NCBI GenBank assembly: GCA_022548915.1
Contig: JAKZES010000018.1
Coordinates: 1-64,000 of the forward strand
Direction: 5' to 3'
DNA length: 64,000 nucleotides
DNA from: Verrucomicrobiaceae bacterium E54
GTDB taxonomy: Bacteria; Verrucomicrobiota; Verrucomicrobiia; Verrucomicrobiales; Akkermansiaceae
In this document: in pieces, positions 52,275 through 61,514 of the stretch
Layout of the letters: each line of letters starts with the position of its first letter
Position numbering within the stretch: position 1 is the stretch's first letter
Notes under the pieces: generated by a model
Seen by the model: only the letters and a program-made list of their open reading frames with translations
Database searches by the model: none
What the model was told of the DNA's origin: nothing
Made by a program: the position numbers and the translations under genes

Positions 52275-54431
52275 ATGAATTCCGAACAGAGCAACTCATC
52301 GGAGGTCGCCCTCCACGCGATTGACTACTGGCAAGTCATCAAGAACCGCTACGGCATCATTCTCCTGACCTTCCTGCTCGTCTTCATGACCGCCCTCGTC
52401 ATCACCTATGTGATGCCGAAACGGTACGAGTCTTCGGCGACCATTCAGGTCCGCCCGAATCTTCCCTCGGTCCAGGTTCTCCCCGGCTACGTCTCCCATG
52501 ATCCGACCGCCGGCAGCGCGACCTTCTTCCCGACCGAGTTCGAGGTGATCAAGTCACAGAAAACCCTCGATATCGTCGTCGACAAACTCGATCTCATCAA
52601 TCACTGGAGTGCGGATCGTGAGACGTGCCGGGCGCGACTCCAAGGCATCATTGGTGCGCAGAATATTCGTGGCACCGACCTCATCGAAATCAAGGTTCGG
52701 ACCTCGAACCCGGCCGATGCCAGGATGATCGCGGAAACGGTGTCGGATGCTTACCGAGAGCGGCGAAAAGTTCTTGAGAATAAACGGTCGGATCGGGCAA
52801 TGGCCGAACTACGGGAGGCGGTGCGCTCGCAGGAGGATCTGGTGGAGGAGAAACGCAAGGTTCTCACTCAGTTGATCCGGAACGAAGGAGTGATCTACAG
52901 TCGAGGATCAGGGGACGAGGGGGGCTACACTGAAGAGCGGCAGGCTCTCAGTGCCGCGCAACGATACGCCGAGCTCGAATCCGAAAAGATCAAGCTGGAG
53001 AGCCAGATCGACACCTTGCTTCGCTACGATGGTGAACAATTGATCACCTACGCGGCCGGGCTGAATTTGCCCGAGAATATCATCAAGACTTTGCATCCGC
53101 GCTGGCTCGAGGCGAGAAGGGAAATTGCAGCCGCCAAGCTCGGAGGACTCGGAGAGAACCACCCGACCGTCAAGCAGCAGAGCAAGATGATCGAGGGCTT
53201 GAACCGGGACCTCGAGGAGGGCGTGGTGGCCCTTCGGGAAACCCTGAGGGCTCAGCTTGAACTGGTGTCCGAGCAGGCCGAGCGGCTCCGGATCAAGAAG
53301 GACAAGGAGGAAGCGGAGGCGGTCACGCACGGCATCGCGCGCTACAGCTTCGATGACGCGAAAGCCGATTTCGAGACCGCCCAGGAATTGCTCGAGAAAC
53401 TCAAGGTGAAGTTGATCAGCGAGGAAATGCAGCGCCGGATCTCCGAGGACCCGGTTGTGGTCCACGCCGATCCTGTCGAATCGCAGAGCCCGGTGAGTCC
53501 GAATGTGAAGCTCAACCTCGCGCTCGGAGCGGTGGTGGGCCTCGTGTTTGGCATCGGCATCGCCTTCTTCCTCGAATACCTCGACACCTCGGTGAAGACG
53601 CTCGAGGACGTCGAGAAATACCTTCAGGTTCCCGTGCTCGCCGTGATTCCGAAGGAGGTCGGGATTCTCTACAAGCAGAGCGGGATGAGTCCGGATGCGG
53701 AAGCCTACCGAATACTTCGAACCAACATCGAGTTCAACCGGAAGAACCCCGAGGACAACTCGATCACCGTCGTTTCGGGTGGAGCCGGTGAGGGCAAGTC
53801 GACCACCCTGGTCAACCTCGCCTACATCTGTGCGCAGGGGGGGTACACCACGTTGATGATCGACGCCGACCTTCGCCGCCCCCGTCTCCACACCTTCTTC
53901 GACATCAACAACTCGGTTGGCCTCACCAACTACCTGACGACCGACCTGATGCTTGAGGACGTCATTCTCCAGACGCCGGTCGACAACCTCTACTTCATGC
54001 CGTCGGGGATCCTGCCGGCCGACGCGGCGGGCATCCTGAACTCCCGCCGGATGTCCGAGCTGATCCAGGATGTGAAGCAACGCTTCGACCTCGTCCTCAT
54101 CGACTCCCCGCCGATCCTCGGCGTAAGCGATGCGTCCGTGCTCGCGAGCGAAGTCGACCTCACCATGGTCGTCATTCAGCACCGCAAGCTTCCCCGCAAC
54201 ATGCTCCTGCGGGTCAAGTCGGCGGTCGAGAATGTCGGAGGCCACGTCATCGGCGTCGTGCTGAACAACGTGGATGTCCGCAGCGACAGCCAGTATCAGT
54301 ACTACACGAGCTACTACACCTACTACGCCCCGAGCGACGCGCCGGCACCGGCGGCCAAACCCGCGAAGAAGTCGGCGGAGTCGGCGGCGGTCGCGGAGAA
54401 GCCGGTGTCGACGCAGGACGACCTCTATTGA
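52275..54431 (+). CDS. Wzc-like polysaccharide tyrosine autokinase
   Basis: The 718-residue inner-membrane protein has a Wzz-type chain-length domain between two helices (about 27-47 and 413-438) with coiled-coil regions. A BY-kinase follows, with Walker A GGAGEGKSTT (about 502), A' LMIDADLRRP and B LVLIDSPP. The C-terminus carries a tyrosine cluster (YQYYTSYYTYYAP) for autophosphorylation. It controls assembly and export length of an exopolysaccharide together with the Wza-like protein encoded 32 bp downstream. The ATG at 52275 gives the usual cytoplasmic N-terminus. Confidence 0.93.
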   Translation: MNSEQSNSSEVALHAIDYWQVIKNRYGIILLTFLLVFMTALVITYVMPKRYESSATIQVRPNLPSVQVLPGYVSHDPTAGSATFFPTEFEVIKSQKTLDIVVDKLDLINHWSADRETCRARLQGIIGAQNIRGTDLIEIKVRTSNPADARMIAETVSDAYRERRKVLENKRSDRAMAELREAVRSQEDLVEEKRKVLTQLIRNEGVIYSRGSGDEGGYTEERQALSAAQRYAELESEKIKLESQIDTLLRYDGEQLITYAAGLNLPENIIKTLHPRWLEARREIAAAKLGGLGENHPTVKQQSKMIEGLNRDLEEGVVALRETLRAQLELVSEQAERLRIKKDKEEAEAVTHGIARYSFDDAKADFETAQELLEKLKVKLISEEMQRRISEDPVVVHADPVESQSPVSPNVKLNLALGAVVGLVFGIGIAFFLEYLDTSVKTLEDVEKYLQVPVLAVIPKEVGILYKQSGMSPDAEAYRILRTNIEFNRKNPEDNSITVVSGGAGEGKSTTLVNLAYICAQGGYTTLMIDADLRRPRLHTFFDINNSVGLTNYLTTDLMLEDVILQTPVDNLYFMPSGILPADAAGILNSRRMSELIQDVKQRFDLVLIDSPPILGVSDASVLASEVDLTMVVIQHRKLPRNMLLRVKSAVENVGGHVIGVVLNNVDVRSDSQYQYYTSYYTYYAPSDAPAPAAKPAKKSAESAAVAEKPVSTQDDLY

Positions 54432-54463
54432 CAGCCCGGGCATCACAAGTGACCTTCGGAACC

Positions 54464-55027
54464 ATGAAGACGATTCATTTGATCCTGTTGGGACTCCTCT
54501 CCCTGATCGGCTATGCCGCAGGCCAGACGACCATCGAGGCGGGTCGGGCGATCGAAATCCGGATTCAGGGAGTCCCGAGCGAAGAAATGAGCCGGGTGAA
54601 CAACACCTATCCGGTCTCCGAAGGGGGTTACATCCGGATGCCCTTCATCGGCAACGTGCGGGCGGCGGGGATGAGTCCGAATGCCCTGGCGAACAGCATC
54701 GAGTCCCGATACCGGGCGGCGAAGATCTACACGGATCCGACGGTTCAGGTCTTTGCGTCCAGCGACGAAACCGTCGCGGAATACACGGTCACGGTGGGAG
54801 GTTACGTCCGGAGTCCCGGGCAAAAGCGTTACACCCGCGGGTTGAACCTCTACGATGCGATCCAGGCGGCGGGCGGGGCCAATGAGTTTGGAAGCTTGTA
54901 TCGGGTGAAGCTCATCCGGGACGGGAACCTCCGGCAATACAACGTCAAGGAAACCGAAGCGAAGGGGGTTCTTCTCAAGCCGAACGACACCATCGAGGTT
55001 CCCCAGAAGAATCTTTTCGGGCGCTGA
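54464..55027 (+). CDS. Wza-like polysaccharide export protein
   Basis: The 187-residue protein has a signal peptide (about 1-22), a poly-export domain (AGRAIEIRIQGVPSEEMSRV and onward) and one SLBB-like domain (YTVTVGGYVRSPGQKRY). It is shorter than E. coli Wza and lacks the lipobox cysteine and the C-terminal barrel helix, so it probably needs a partner such as the barrel protein at 50867. It belongs to the EPS operon. Confidence 0.85.
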   Translation: MKTIHLILLGLLSLIGYAAGQTTIEAGRAIEIRIQGVPSEEMSRVNNTYPVSEGGYIRMPFIGNVRAAGMSPNALANSIESRYRAAKIYTDPTVQVFASSDETVAEYTVTVGGYVRSPGQKRYTRGLNLYDAIQAAGGANEFGSLYRVKLIRDGNLRQYNVKETEAKGVLLKPNDTIEVPQKNLFGR

Positions 55028-55036
55028 TACCCGGGT

Positions 55037-55774
55037 GTGATGAGCGTTCCAGGGTTGAGGACATGGCTGGTCTTGCTGGCGCTCGTCGTCGCGGTGCTGC
55101 CGTCCAGGGCGGTCGAACCACCGGAGGAGCTTCTCAAGGAGCTGTCATCCGAGCATTACCCGCAGCGCATCAAGGCACAGCGTGCTTTGGAGGACTGGGC
55201 GGCGGAAGCGGGCGACGAAGGGCTGGGTTGGCTTCTTGAAACGAGCAGCGCCCACGACGAACCCGAAGTGCGGAACCGGGTGTTCGAAGTCCTGAGAAGC
55301 CAGGTGATGTCGCAGCTCGACCGCGAACGTCCGGGTTTCATCGGAATCACCATGGTCGGCTTCCAGGTTGATCTGGAGGGGGAAAAGGTGCCTGCGGTTG
55401 CCATCACTTCGGTCCAGAAGGGCTCTCCGGCTGACCGGACCGGGTTGCGGGAGGGTGACCGGATTCTCGGCATCGATGGAGAGCGCTGGACCGAGGGAGA
55501 CACGCCGGATCAGTTGGCCCGGAAGGTGGGTGGAATGAAGCCGGGAGAGGAGATCGAGTTGGAGGTCGCCAGGGAGGACGAGGTGAAAACCTTTGCCCTG
55601 AAGCTTGCGCCGCGTCCCTGGGCTGCGGGCGAATGGGGCGAACTTCGCCAGATGCGTGCCGTCCCGTTCGCGGGCAGGTTTTCTCTCGAAAACGTGGAGA
55701 AGGAAGAGCGGGACAAGGCTTTCAGGGAATGGTTGCAGAAGCGGACGCCCGGACCGGGTGCCGGTGCCCGGTGA
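55037..55774 (+). CDS. Secreted PDZ-domain protein
   Basis: The 245-residue protein has a signal peptide (about 1-25), a short helical HEAT-like region (about 30-95) and one PDZ domain (about 100-195: GFIGITMVGF..., GSPADRTGLREGDRILGIDG). There is no protease domain. It lies 9 bp after the Wza-like gene and before a Prc-type protease, so it may present substrates in the periplasm. Confidence 0.8.
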   Translation: MMSVPGLRTWLVLLALVVAVLPSRAVEPPEELLKELSSEHYPQRIKAQRALEDWAAEAGDEGLGWLLETSSAHDEPEVRNRVFEVLRSQVMSQLDRERPGFIGITMVGFQVDLEGEKVPAVAITSVQKGSPADRTGLREGDRILGIDGERWTEGDTPDQLARKVGGMKPGEEIELEVAREDEVKTFALKLAPRPWAAGEWGELRQMRAVPFAGRFSLENVEKEERDKAFREWLQKRTPGPGAGAR

Positions 55775-55835
55775 TCGTCGAGGATTTGCGTTCGACTTTC
55801 GGCTGCCGTGTGCGAGGCTCCCGGTCTTTCAACGC

Positions 55836-58115
55836 GTGAATATCCGATCCATTCTCCAATCCTGGAGGCGCTCGAGAGTCGGCGTCGCCAGTCTCGTTGT
55901 GCTCGCCTCGGCGCAGGTTGCCTGCGCGCAGAAGACCGACTTCGACCAAGTCGGCTGCCAGATGGCGATCATGCTCCAGAACAGTCACTTCGACCGTTCC
56001 CGGCAGCCGTTCCGGGCGCTGAGCGACGATTTTCTGGCGACCTACCTCAAGGACCTTGATTTCGGGCGGGTCTACTTCACGAAGGCGGACATCGATCGTT
56101 TCGAGGAGGAGTATGGCGAGACCCTTTCGCAAATGCTTCTCGAGCGGGACAGCATGCGGGCGGCGGAGGACATCTATGAGACTTTCGTGGAGCGGGTTGA
56201 GGCGCGGGTCGCCGAGGCCAAGCGACTGCTGAAGGAAGGGGAGTTCGATTTCGACGCGGAGGAGACGGTGAAGCGGAGCCGCGAGGAGGCACCGTGGCCG
56301 GAGGACGAAAAGGAGGCGATGGAGATCTGGCGGAAGCAGATCAAGGAGGCGCTGCTTTCGGAAACCCTGCGCCGGGAGATGGTGATCAAGCTCGCCAAGG
56401 AGCAGGGGAAGGAGGAGCTGTTCGCCGATGAACGATCGCCGGAAGAAAAGATCCTGCTCCGCTACGAACGCTTTCTGCGGAGCGTTCAGGACGTCGACAG
56501 TGATGACATCGCCGCGTATTTCCTCAGCGCCGTCGCGAAGACCTTCGATCCCCACACCGACTACCTGAGCTTCAAGCAGATGGAGCGGTTTCGTGACGGG
56601 ATGCGCAACCAGTTGGTCGGCATCGGGGCGCTGCTCCAGGCCGAGGAGGACGGCGCGACCAAGATCATGGGCATCGTGCTCAACGGTCCGGCGGATCGCC
56701 AGGGGGACCTGGAGCTGAACGACCGCGTGGTGGCCGTCGACCCGCTGAACTCGGGAAAGCCCGAGGACATGGTCGACATCATGTTCATGAAGATCGACAA
56801 GGTGGTCGATCTGATCCGTGGCAAGGAAGGGACGGAAGTGAGCCTCAAGGTGGAGCCGGCCGGGGGGGTGCCCGGCGAAACGAAGATCGTCGTGATCGAG
56901 CGAGGCAAGGTCGAACTCAAGGACGAGCAGGCCTCCGCCGAGATCATTGAAACGACCGGCAATGACGGAGAACCGCAGCGACTGGGAGTGATCAGGCTTC
57001 CCTCCTTCTATGCGGATTTCGATGGTGGCAGCACCCGTTGTTCGGTGGACGTGGAGCGCCTGCTGGAGCGCCTGATGCTCGAGAAGATCGATGGATTGAT
57101 GCTCGACCTGAGGGGCAACGGTGGCGGCGCCTTGGAGGAGGTCCGTCGCATGACCGGCTTCTTCACCAAGCGGCAGCCGGTCGTGCAGGTGAAAAACACC
57201 CTCGGGCAGGTGCAGGTGAAGGAGTCCGAGCACCGCCGCCCCTTGTATGACGGCCCGATGGTGGTGCTTACGGACAAGAGCAGCGCCTCGGCCAGTGAGA
57301 TTCTTGCCGGCGCCCTTCAGGACCAGAACCGGGCGGTTGTGGTCGGAGAATCCTCGACCTTCGGGAAGGGCACGGTCCAGCAGCCGATGGATATCGGTCG
57401 GCAGATGCCGTTTTTCGCCAACCGCAACCGGGCCGGTACCCTCAAGGTGACCATTCAGAAGTTCTATCGTCCTTCCGGTTCCTCGACCCAGAACCGGGGT
57501 GTGGTTCCGGATATCATTCTCCCCAGCCTCAGCGATGCGCTGGAAATCGGAGAGGGGTATCTCGATCACGCCCTCGATCACGACATCATCCGGCCTGCTC
57601 CCGACTTCGAACCGTTGGACAAGAAGCATCTCTTCATTCCGCGGCTGAAGGAGGAGAGCAGCGAACGCGTCAAGGAGTGCAAGGATTTTGCCTACATCAT
57701 GGAGGATGTGATGAAGGAGAGAAACCGCCGTCGTGAGAACAGCGTGTCCCTCAACATCGGCACCCGCCGCGAGGAACTGGCCGAGGCCGATGAACGCCAG
57801 CACGAGCGTAACGCCGAGCGCCGCAAGCGCTTTGCCGAGGTCGCCGAAGCGGACAAGAAGGCGAAGAAGTTCTTCCGCCTGAGCCTCGATCAGGTCGAGA
57901 AGGAGGAGCCTCTCAAGGAGGTCGATCCTTCGCAGGACGCCCAGGACTACATGCGCCGGGCCGAGAACAAGACCGAGCAACTCGACGACACGCCGGAATG
58001 GCCGAGTAATCTCGATCCTTTCGAGCGCGAAGGGCTCGCAATCCTGGGTGACCTTGTGGAGATCACCCGCGATGCCCGCATGGCCGGGATGCTGAAGCCC
58101 TCGGGAGCCCGCTGA
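55836..58115 (+). CDS. Carboxy-terminal processing protease (Prc/Tsp type)
   Basis: The 759-residue protein has a signal peptide, an N-terminal helical domain, a PDZ domain (about 240-330) and an S41 protease domain with DKSSASASEILAGALQDQ (catalytic Ser near 483) and FGKGTVQQP (Lys near 511). Like E. coli Prc it has an extra C-terminal domain, here highly charged. It degrades or trims periplasmic proteins. No ATG precedes the signal sequence, so a GTG at 55836 (VNIRSILQSWRR) is proposed. Its stop overlaps the next start (TGATG). Confidence 0.92.
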   Translation: MNIRSILQSWRRSRVGVASLVVLASAQVACAQKTDFDQVGCQMAIMLQNSHFDRSRQPFRALSDDFLATYLKDLDFGRVYFTKADIDRFEEEYGETLSQMLLERDSMRAAEDIYETFVERVEARVAEAKRLLKEGEFDFDAEETVKRSREEAPWPEDEKEAMEIWRKQIKEALLSETLRREMVIKLAKEQGKEELFADERSPEEKILLRYERFLRSVQDVDSDDIAAYFLSAVAKTFDPHTDYLSFKQMERFRDGMRNQLVGIGALLQAEEDGATKIMGIVLNGPADRQGDLELNDRVVAVDPLNSGKPEDMVDIMFMKIDKVVDLIRGKEGTEVSLKVEPAGGVPGETKIVVIERGKVELKDEQASAEIIETTGNDGEPQRLGVIRLPSFYADFDGGSTRCSVDVERLLERLMLEKIDGLMLDLRGNGGGALEEVRRMTGFFTKRQPVVQVKNTLGQVQVKESEHRRPLYDGPMVVLTDKSSASASEILAGALQDQNRAVVVGESSTFGKGTVQQPMDIGRQMPFFANRNRAGTLKVTIQKFYRPSGSSTQNRGVVPDIILPSLSDALEIGEGYLDHALDHDIIRPAPDFEPLDKKHLFIPRLKEESSERVKECKDFAYIMEDVMKERNRRRENSVSLNIGTRREELAEADERQHERNAERRKRFAEVAEADKKAKKFFRLSLDQVEKEEPLKEVDPSQDAQDYMRRAENKTEQLDDTPEWPSNLDPFEREGLAILGDLVEITRDARMAGMLKPSGAR

Positions 58116-58792
58116 TGCCGGAAATCGCTGCTCGTCTGGCGGAGATCCGCCGCCGCATGGACGCGGCTTGTCGAAGAGCTTCGCGGTCGGTGGAGGAGGT
58201 CACGCTTCTGGCGGTCTCCAAGACCTTTCCAGCCGCTGTGGTGGCCGAGGCGAGCGAGGCCGGACAGCGGCATTTTGGAGAAAGCCGCCAGCAGGAAGGC
58301 TGCGCCAAAGTCGAGGAGTTGCCGGCGTCCCTGAACTGGCACTTCATCGGTCGCCTCCAGCGGAACAAGGTGCGGAAGGTCCTGCCGGCCTTCCCGGTTC
58401 TCCACAGCATCGACTCGCTTCGGCTGGCTGCGCATGTGGACCGGATTGCCGGCGAGTTGGGATTGAAGCCGTCGGTTTACCTTGAGGTGGATCTTGCCGG
58501 TGAAGACAGCAAAGGCGGCTTTTCGGAGGCGGAACTGGAAGCCGCGATCCATGAAGTGGGGTGCCTGTCGAACCTGTCGATCGTCGGCTTGATGGCCATC
58601 CCTCCGGCCGTCGATGATCCAGAGGATTCAAGGCCCTGGTTCGCGAGAGCCCGGGAGTTGAGGGATGCCCTGCTGCCCGATGGTGGGCTGAGCATGGGGA
58701 TGAGTGGAGATTTCGAAGTCGCGATCGAGGAGGGATCGACGATCGTCCGGGTGGGCTCCTCAATCTTCGGAAGGAGGGAAGCCGCCCAATGA
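58115..58792 (+). CDS. PLP homeostasis protein (YggS family)
   Basis: The 225-residue TIM-barrel protein binds pyridoxal phosphate through Lys36 in LLAVSKTFPA. HFGESRQQEG, NWHFIGRLQRNK and the C-terminal VGSSIFGRR are family motifs. It has no known enzyme activity but balances free PLP. It overlaps the DUF971 gene by four bases. Confidence 0.92.
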   Translation: MPEIAARLAEIRRRMDAACRRASRSVEEVTLLAVSKTFPAAVVAEASEAGQRHFGESRQQEGCAKVEELPASLNWHFIGRLQRNKVRKVLPAFPVLHSIDSLRLAAHVDRIAGELGLKPSVYLEVDLAGEDSKGGFSEAELEAAIHEVGCLSNLSIVGLMAIPPAVDDPEDSRPWFARARELRDALLPDGGLSMGMSGDFEVAIEEGSTIVRVGSSIFGRREAAQ

Positions 58793-59097
58793 GCCGCCTG
58801 ATCCAGCACGCGGTGGTCGGTGAGCAACTGGCCCTGGCGTTCGACGACGGGGTGGAGTGCTTTCTTCCTCTCACTCTTCTGCGAAGAGCCTGCCCCTGCG
58901 CCGCTTGCCAGGGCGAACCGGATGCGCTGGGTCGGGTGGTTCGTCCCGTCCCATCGATCGGTGACGACGGTTTCGGCCTGCGGAAGATCGAGGCGGTGGG
59001 TGGCTACGCCCTGCAACTGTTCTGGAGGGACGGCCACTCGACCGGCATCTACACCTTCGACTATCTCAGGCGGCTCGATGCCGCTCAGTCCTCGTAG
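58789..59097 (+). CDS. DUF971 family protein
   Basis: The 102-residue protein has the DUF971 pattern: LALAFDDGVECFLPLTLLRRACPCAAC, GYALQLFWRDGHSTGIYTFDYLRRL. CPCAAC and the final His give a possible metal site like that of the N-terminal domain of gamma-butyrobetaine hydroxylase. Relatives take part in iron-sulfur or unknown metabolism. Its 3' end overlaps the convergent next gene by 13 bp. Confidence 0.85.
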   Translation: MSRLIQHAVVGEQLALAFDDGVECFLPLTLLRRACPCAACQGEPDALGRVVRPVPSIGDDGFGLRKIEAVGGYALQLFWRDGHSTGIYTFDYLRRLDAAQSS

Positions 59098-61043
59098 TCC
59101 TCGTCCACGCCGGCCGAGCGGCGATCACGATCGGCAGGATCCTCCCCTCCCGGCAGGATGTCTTCGACCAGGCGGTCGATTCCTTCCTGCGCCATGTCGC
59201 TGTTGGGATAAATCGAGCGGGCCTTGAGATACCACGAAAGCGCTGAGCCGATCTGGCGGTCCCTGCGCTCCTCGAGGGTGCGGGCGCGATTGAGCGCCTT
59301 GGTGAAATCCGCGACGTCCGGTGCCAGTTGCTCCAACTCGCGGCCGAGCAGCGGATCGTCCGGGAACTCCTCGCGCAATTCCGCCAGTTGCTCCCACGCG
59401 GCGTAGGACTGGCCCATCTTGCCGAATTCGCTGGCTTTCGCCAGGGCACCGTCGATGCGGTAGATGTTGGTGATGATCTGCTTGAAGGCATCCTCCCGGC
59501 GGGCATCACCCTGGACGGCGGGCGCGATCTCGTACTGCCGCTTGAAGATCTCCCGGTAGTTGTTCTCGCTCAGCAGGCGATCGAAGTCGTTGAGAGCCTG
59601 AACCAGGGCGCCTCCCTGGTTCACGAGTTGGTCGAACTCCGTGAGCTTGGGGTTCTGCGGCCAGACCTCCATGGCCTTTTGGATCTCCGAGGCGGCCTTT
59701 TCGTTGTCACCTCCCGCGGCGGCCAGCTTGGCGGAGTCGATGTGCATGTTGCTGACCCGGGTGAAGGTCGCGATGGCGGCCTCCGCCTTGGTCGCATCGA
59801 AATCCTTCGCGGTTTCCTTGAGCTTCTCCACCAGCTCCTTGGCGGTCGTGTAGTCCTTGGCATCGAGCGCGGCGACCAGCTTGTAGGATTCGCGGACGAA
59901 GAGGAGGACGCGCCGCTTTTCTTCGCGCGGGAGCGTCTGGATCGAGGGCATGAATTCCCCGACCATGTAGGCCTCGCTGAGGCGTTTGGCGGCGCTCTCC
60001 AGTTCCTCCCGCTCGGACAGGAACTTGAAGGCCTCGACCCCCTTGTCGACGTCGCGGATGGCCTCGCTGGCGAGCGAGTCCAGCGCGGCAACCGTCGGGC
60101 TCGTGCCGAAGGTCTCGCTGATCATTTTCGAGACGTCCGAGTTTTTGTTGAGCCGCAGGCGGTTGTCCCCATCCGTGAAAATCTGATGGTAGAAGCGGGC
60201 GGCCATCATCACGTGCTGGAACCGCCGCTGGACGAAAAACTGAACCATCAGCGCCTGGTACTGAATCTTGGCCTGGACCAACTGCACTTCGTTCTTGGCG
60301 GTGTTGGTCTTCTTGAGCGCCTCGATCTCGGCGATGCGACGCAGGGCTTCCTTGTATTCGAGGGACTCGGTGCCCCGGCCGGGAGTGCGGGCGGTGGCCT
60401 GGTTTCCGCCCTGGCGACCATTGGCACCGCCGCCGCTTCCGGCGGGCGTGGTTTCACCGAGGGACGCGTCGCGCGCCTGGGAGGTTTTCCAGTCGGTGTC
60501 GTCGATCAGTCGCTGCTTCTCGTTCTCCATGCCTTCGTTGAGCGCACGGGTTTTCGAAACGTCCTTCTTCGCGAGAACGGCGGCGTAGATGGCCTGGGAG
60601 AGTGAGTCGCAGAGCTTGGCATCGCCCGGAAAGTTCGAGGCCCGGGGGAGCAATTTCACGGCTGAACCGAAATCCGGCCCGCCCGGATGGTGGGGTGAGA
60701 CGTAGTCGAGGATCTGCCCGATCGTCTCGCGATAGGCTTGGGCCGCTTCCGAGTCGTCGGGCGGCTCGTTCAGATAGCGCTCGAATCGCGCGGCAAGCAG
60801 CCGGTTGTCGGTGGCCGACCAGGTATGGCCGTTCCACGAAATCAGCTCGCTCGATGGATCGAGGAAGGGAAGTTCATTGCCGAGGAACGAGTCGTTGTTT
60901 TTCTCCTGTGGTTCGCGGCGGATCACCGTGTCTCCGCCACTGCCGCCACCGGAAGGTGGAGGACTGCTTCCTCCCGGCGGCGGCGTGTAGACCTGACCGA
61001 AAGCGGTCGCAGTGACCAGCAGCGGGGTGAGCAGAGCTTTCAT
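59085..61043 (-). CDS. Large secreted helical (TPR-like) protein
   Basis: The 652-residue protein has a signal peptide (about 1-16) and a Pro/Gly/Ser-rich linker, then mostly alpha-helical sequence with TPR-like repeats in the C-terminal third (AAWEQLAELREEFPDDPLLG). A second Gly/Thr-rich linker lies near residues 195-225. No catalytic motif is seen. It likely belongs to a verrucomicrobial conserved family with a scaffolding role in the periplasm. The gene upstream (61065) follows the same direction with a 21-bp gap. Confidence 0.65.
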   Translation of the reverse strand: MKALLTPLLVTATAFGQVYTPPPGGSSPPPSGGGSGGDTVIRREPQEKNNDSFLGNELPFLDPSSELISWNGHTWSATDNRLLAARFERYLNEPPDDSEAAQAYRETIGQILDYVSPHHPGGPDFGSAVKLLPRASNFPGDAKLCDSLSQAIYAAVLAKKDVSKTRALNEGMENEKQRLIDDTDWKTSQARDASLGETTPAGSGGGANGRQGGNQATARTPGRGTESLEYKEALRRIAEIEALKKTNTAKNEVQLVQAKIQYQALMVQFFVQRRFQHVMMAARFYHQIFTDGDNRLRLNKNSDVSKMISETFGTSPTVAALDSLASEAIRDVDKGVEAFKFLSEREELESAAKRLSEAYMVGEFMPSIQTLPREEKRRVLLFVRESYKLVAALDAKDYTTAKELVEKLKETAKDFDATKAEAAIATFTRVSNMHIDSAKLAAAGGDNEKAASEIQKAMEVWPQNPKLTEFDQLVNQGGALVQALNDFDRLLSENNYREIFKRQYEIAPAVQGDARREDAFKQIITNIYRIDGALAKASEFGKMGQSYAAWEQLAELREEFPDDPLLGRELEQLAPDVADFTKALNRARTLEERRDRQIGSALSWYLKARSIYPNSDMAQEGIDRLVEDILPGGEDPADRDRRSAGVDEDYED

Positions 61044-61064
61044 GGATTGCGCGATGGTTTGGGC

Positions 61065-61469
61065 TCAGAGGCGGCTGATTTCCTCGGCGACCGCGATGCC
61101 TCCCTCGCGGAAGCGCACGCGGAACGCGTAGTCCTGTTCCCGTTCAATGTTGATGTTCGAGAGGCTCGGCGGGATTTCAATCGCGAGGAACTCCCCGGAG
61201 TCGCCGTTTTCCACCCGCAGTGAAATCACCTGGCCGTGGTCGGGGTCCCACCGGAGCTGGTCGTCGATGCGGCCCTGAACGACGTATTCGTTGCCCCTGA
61301 GGGAGTTGGCATTCTCCACGGCGGACGGCATGTCCAGCCGGGTTCCATCGAGCGTTTTTCCGGGCTTCTGGCTGAATACCATCTTCCCGGCAAACGCCGC
61401 GGCTGCGACCACCGCGATGATGCCGAGGATGACGCCCACGTTGGGACCGGAACTTGCTCGTCTGGGCAT
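61065..61469 (-). CDS. Hypothetical membrane-anchored protein
   Basis: The 134-residue protein has one N-terminal helix (about 10-30) and a periplasmic beta-rich domain (about 45-134), starting with ENANSLRGNEYVVQGRIDDQ. This is reminiscent of an OB-like fold. The function is unknown. It is co-directional with, and 21 bp upstream of, the large helical protein gene. Confidence 0.6.
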   Translation of the reverse strand: MPRRASSGPNVGVILGIIAVVAAAAFAGKMVFSQKPGKTLDGTRLDMPSAVENANSLRGNEYVVQGRIDDQLRWDPDHGQVISLRVENGDSGEFLAIEIPPSLSNINIEREQDYAFRVRFREGGIAVAEEISRL

Positions 61470-61514
61470 AGGGTTACTTTCTCAGAGGATCGGGCAGAAT
61501 CAAGCGTTCAGGAA

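Noticed and set aside
55722-57980. 752-residue antisense frame opposite the Prc protease
   Set aside because: The sense frame has the protease active-site motifs; the other strand has only Leu/His/Arg-rich shadow sequence.
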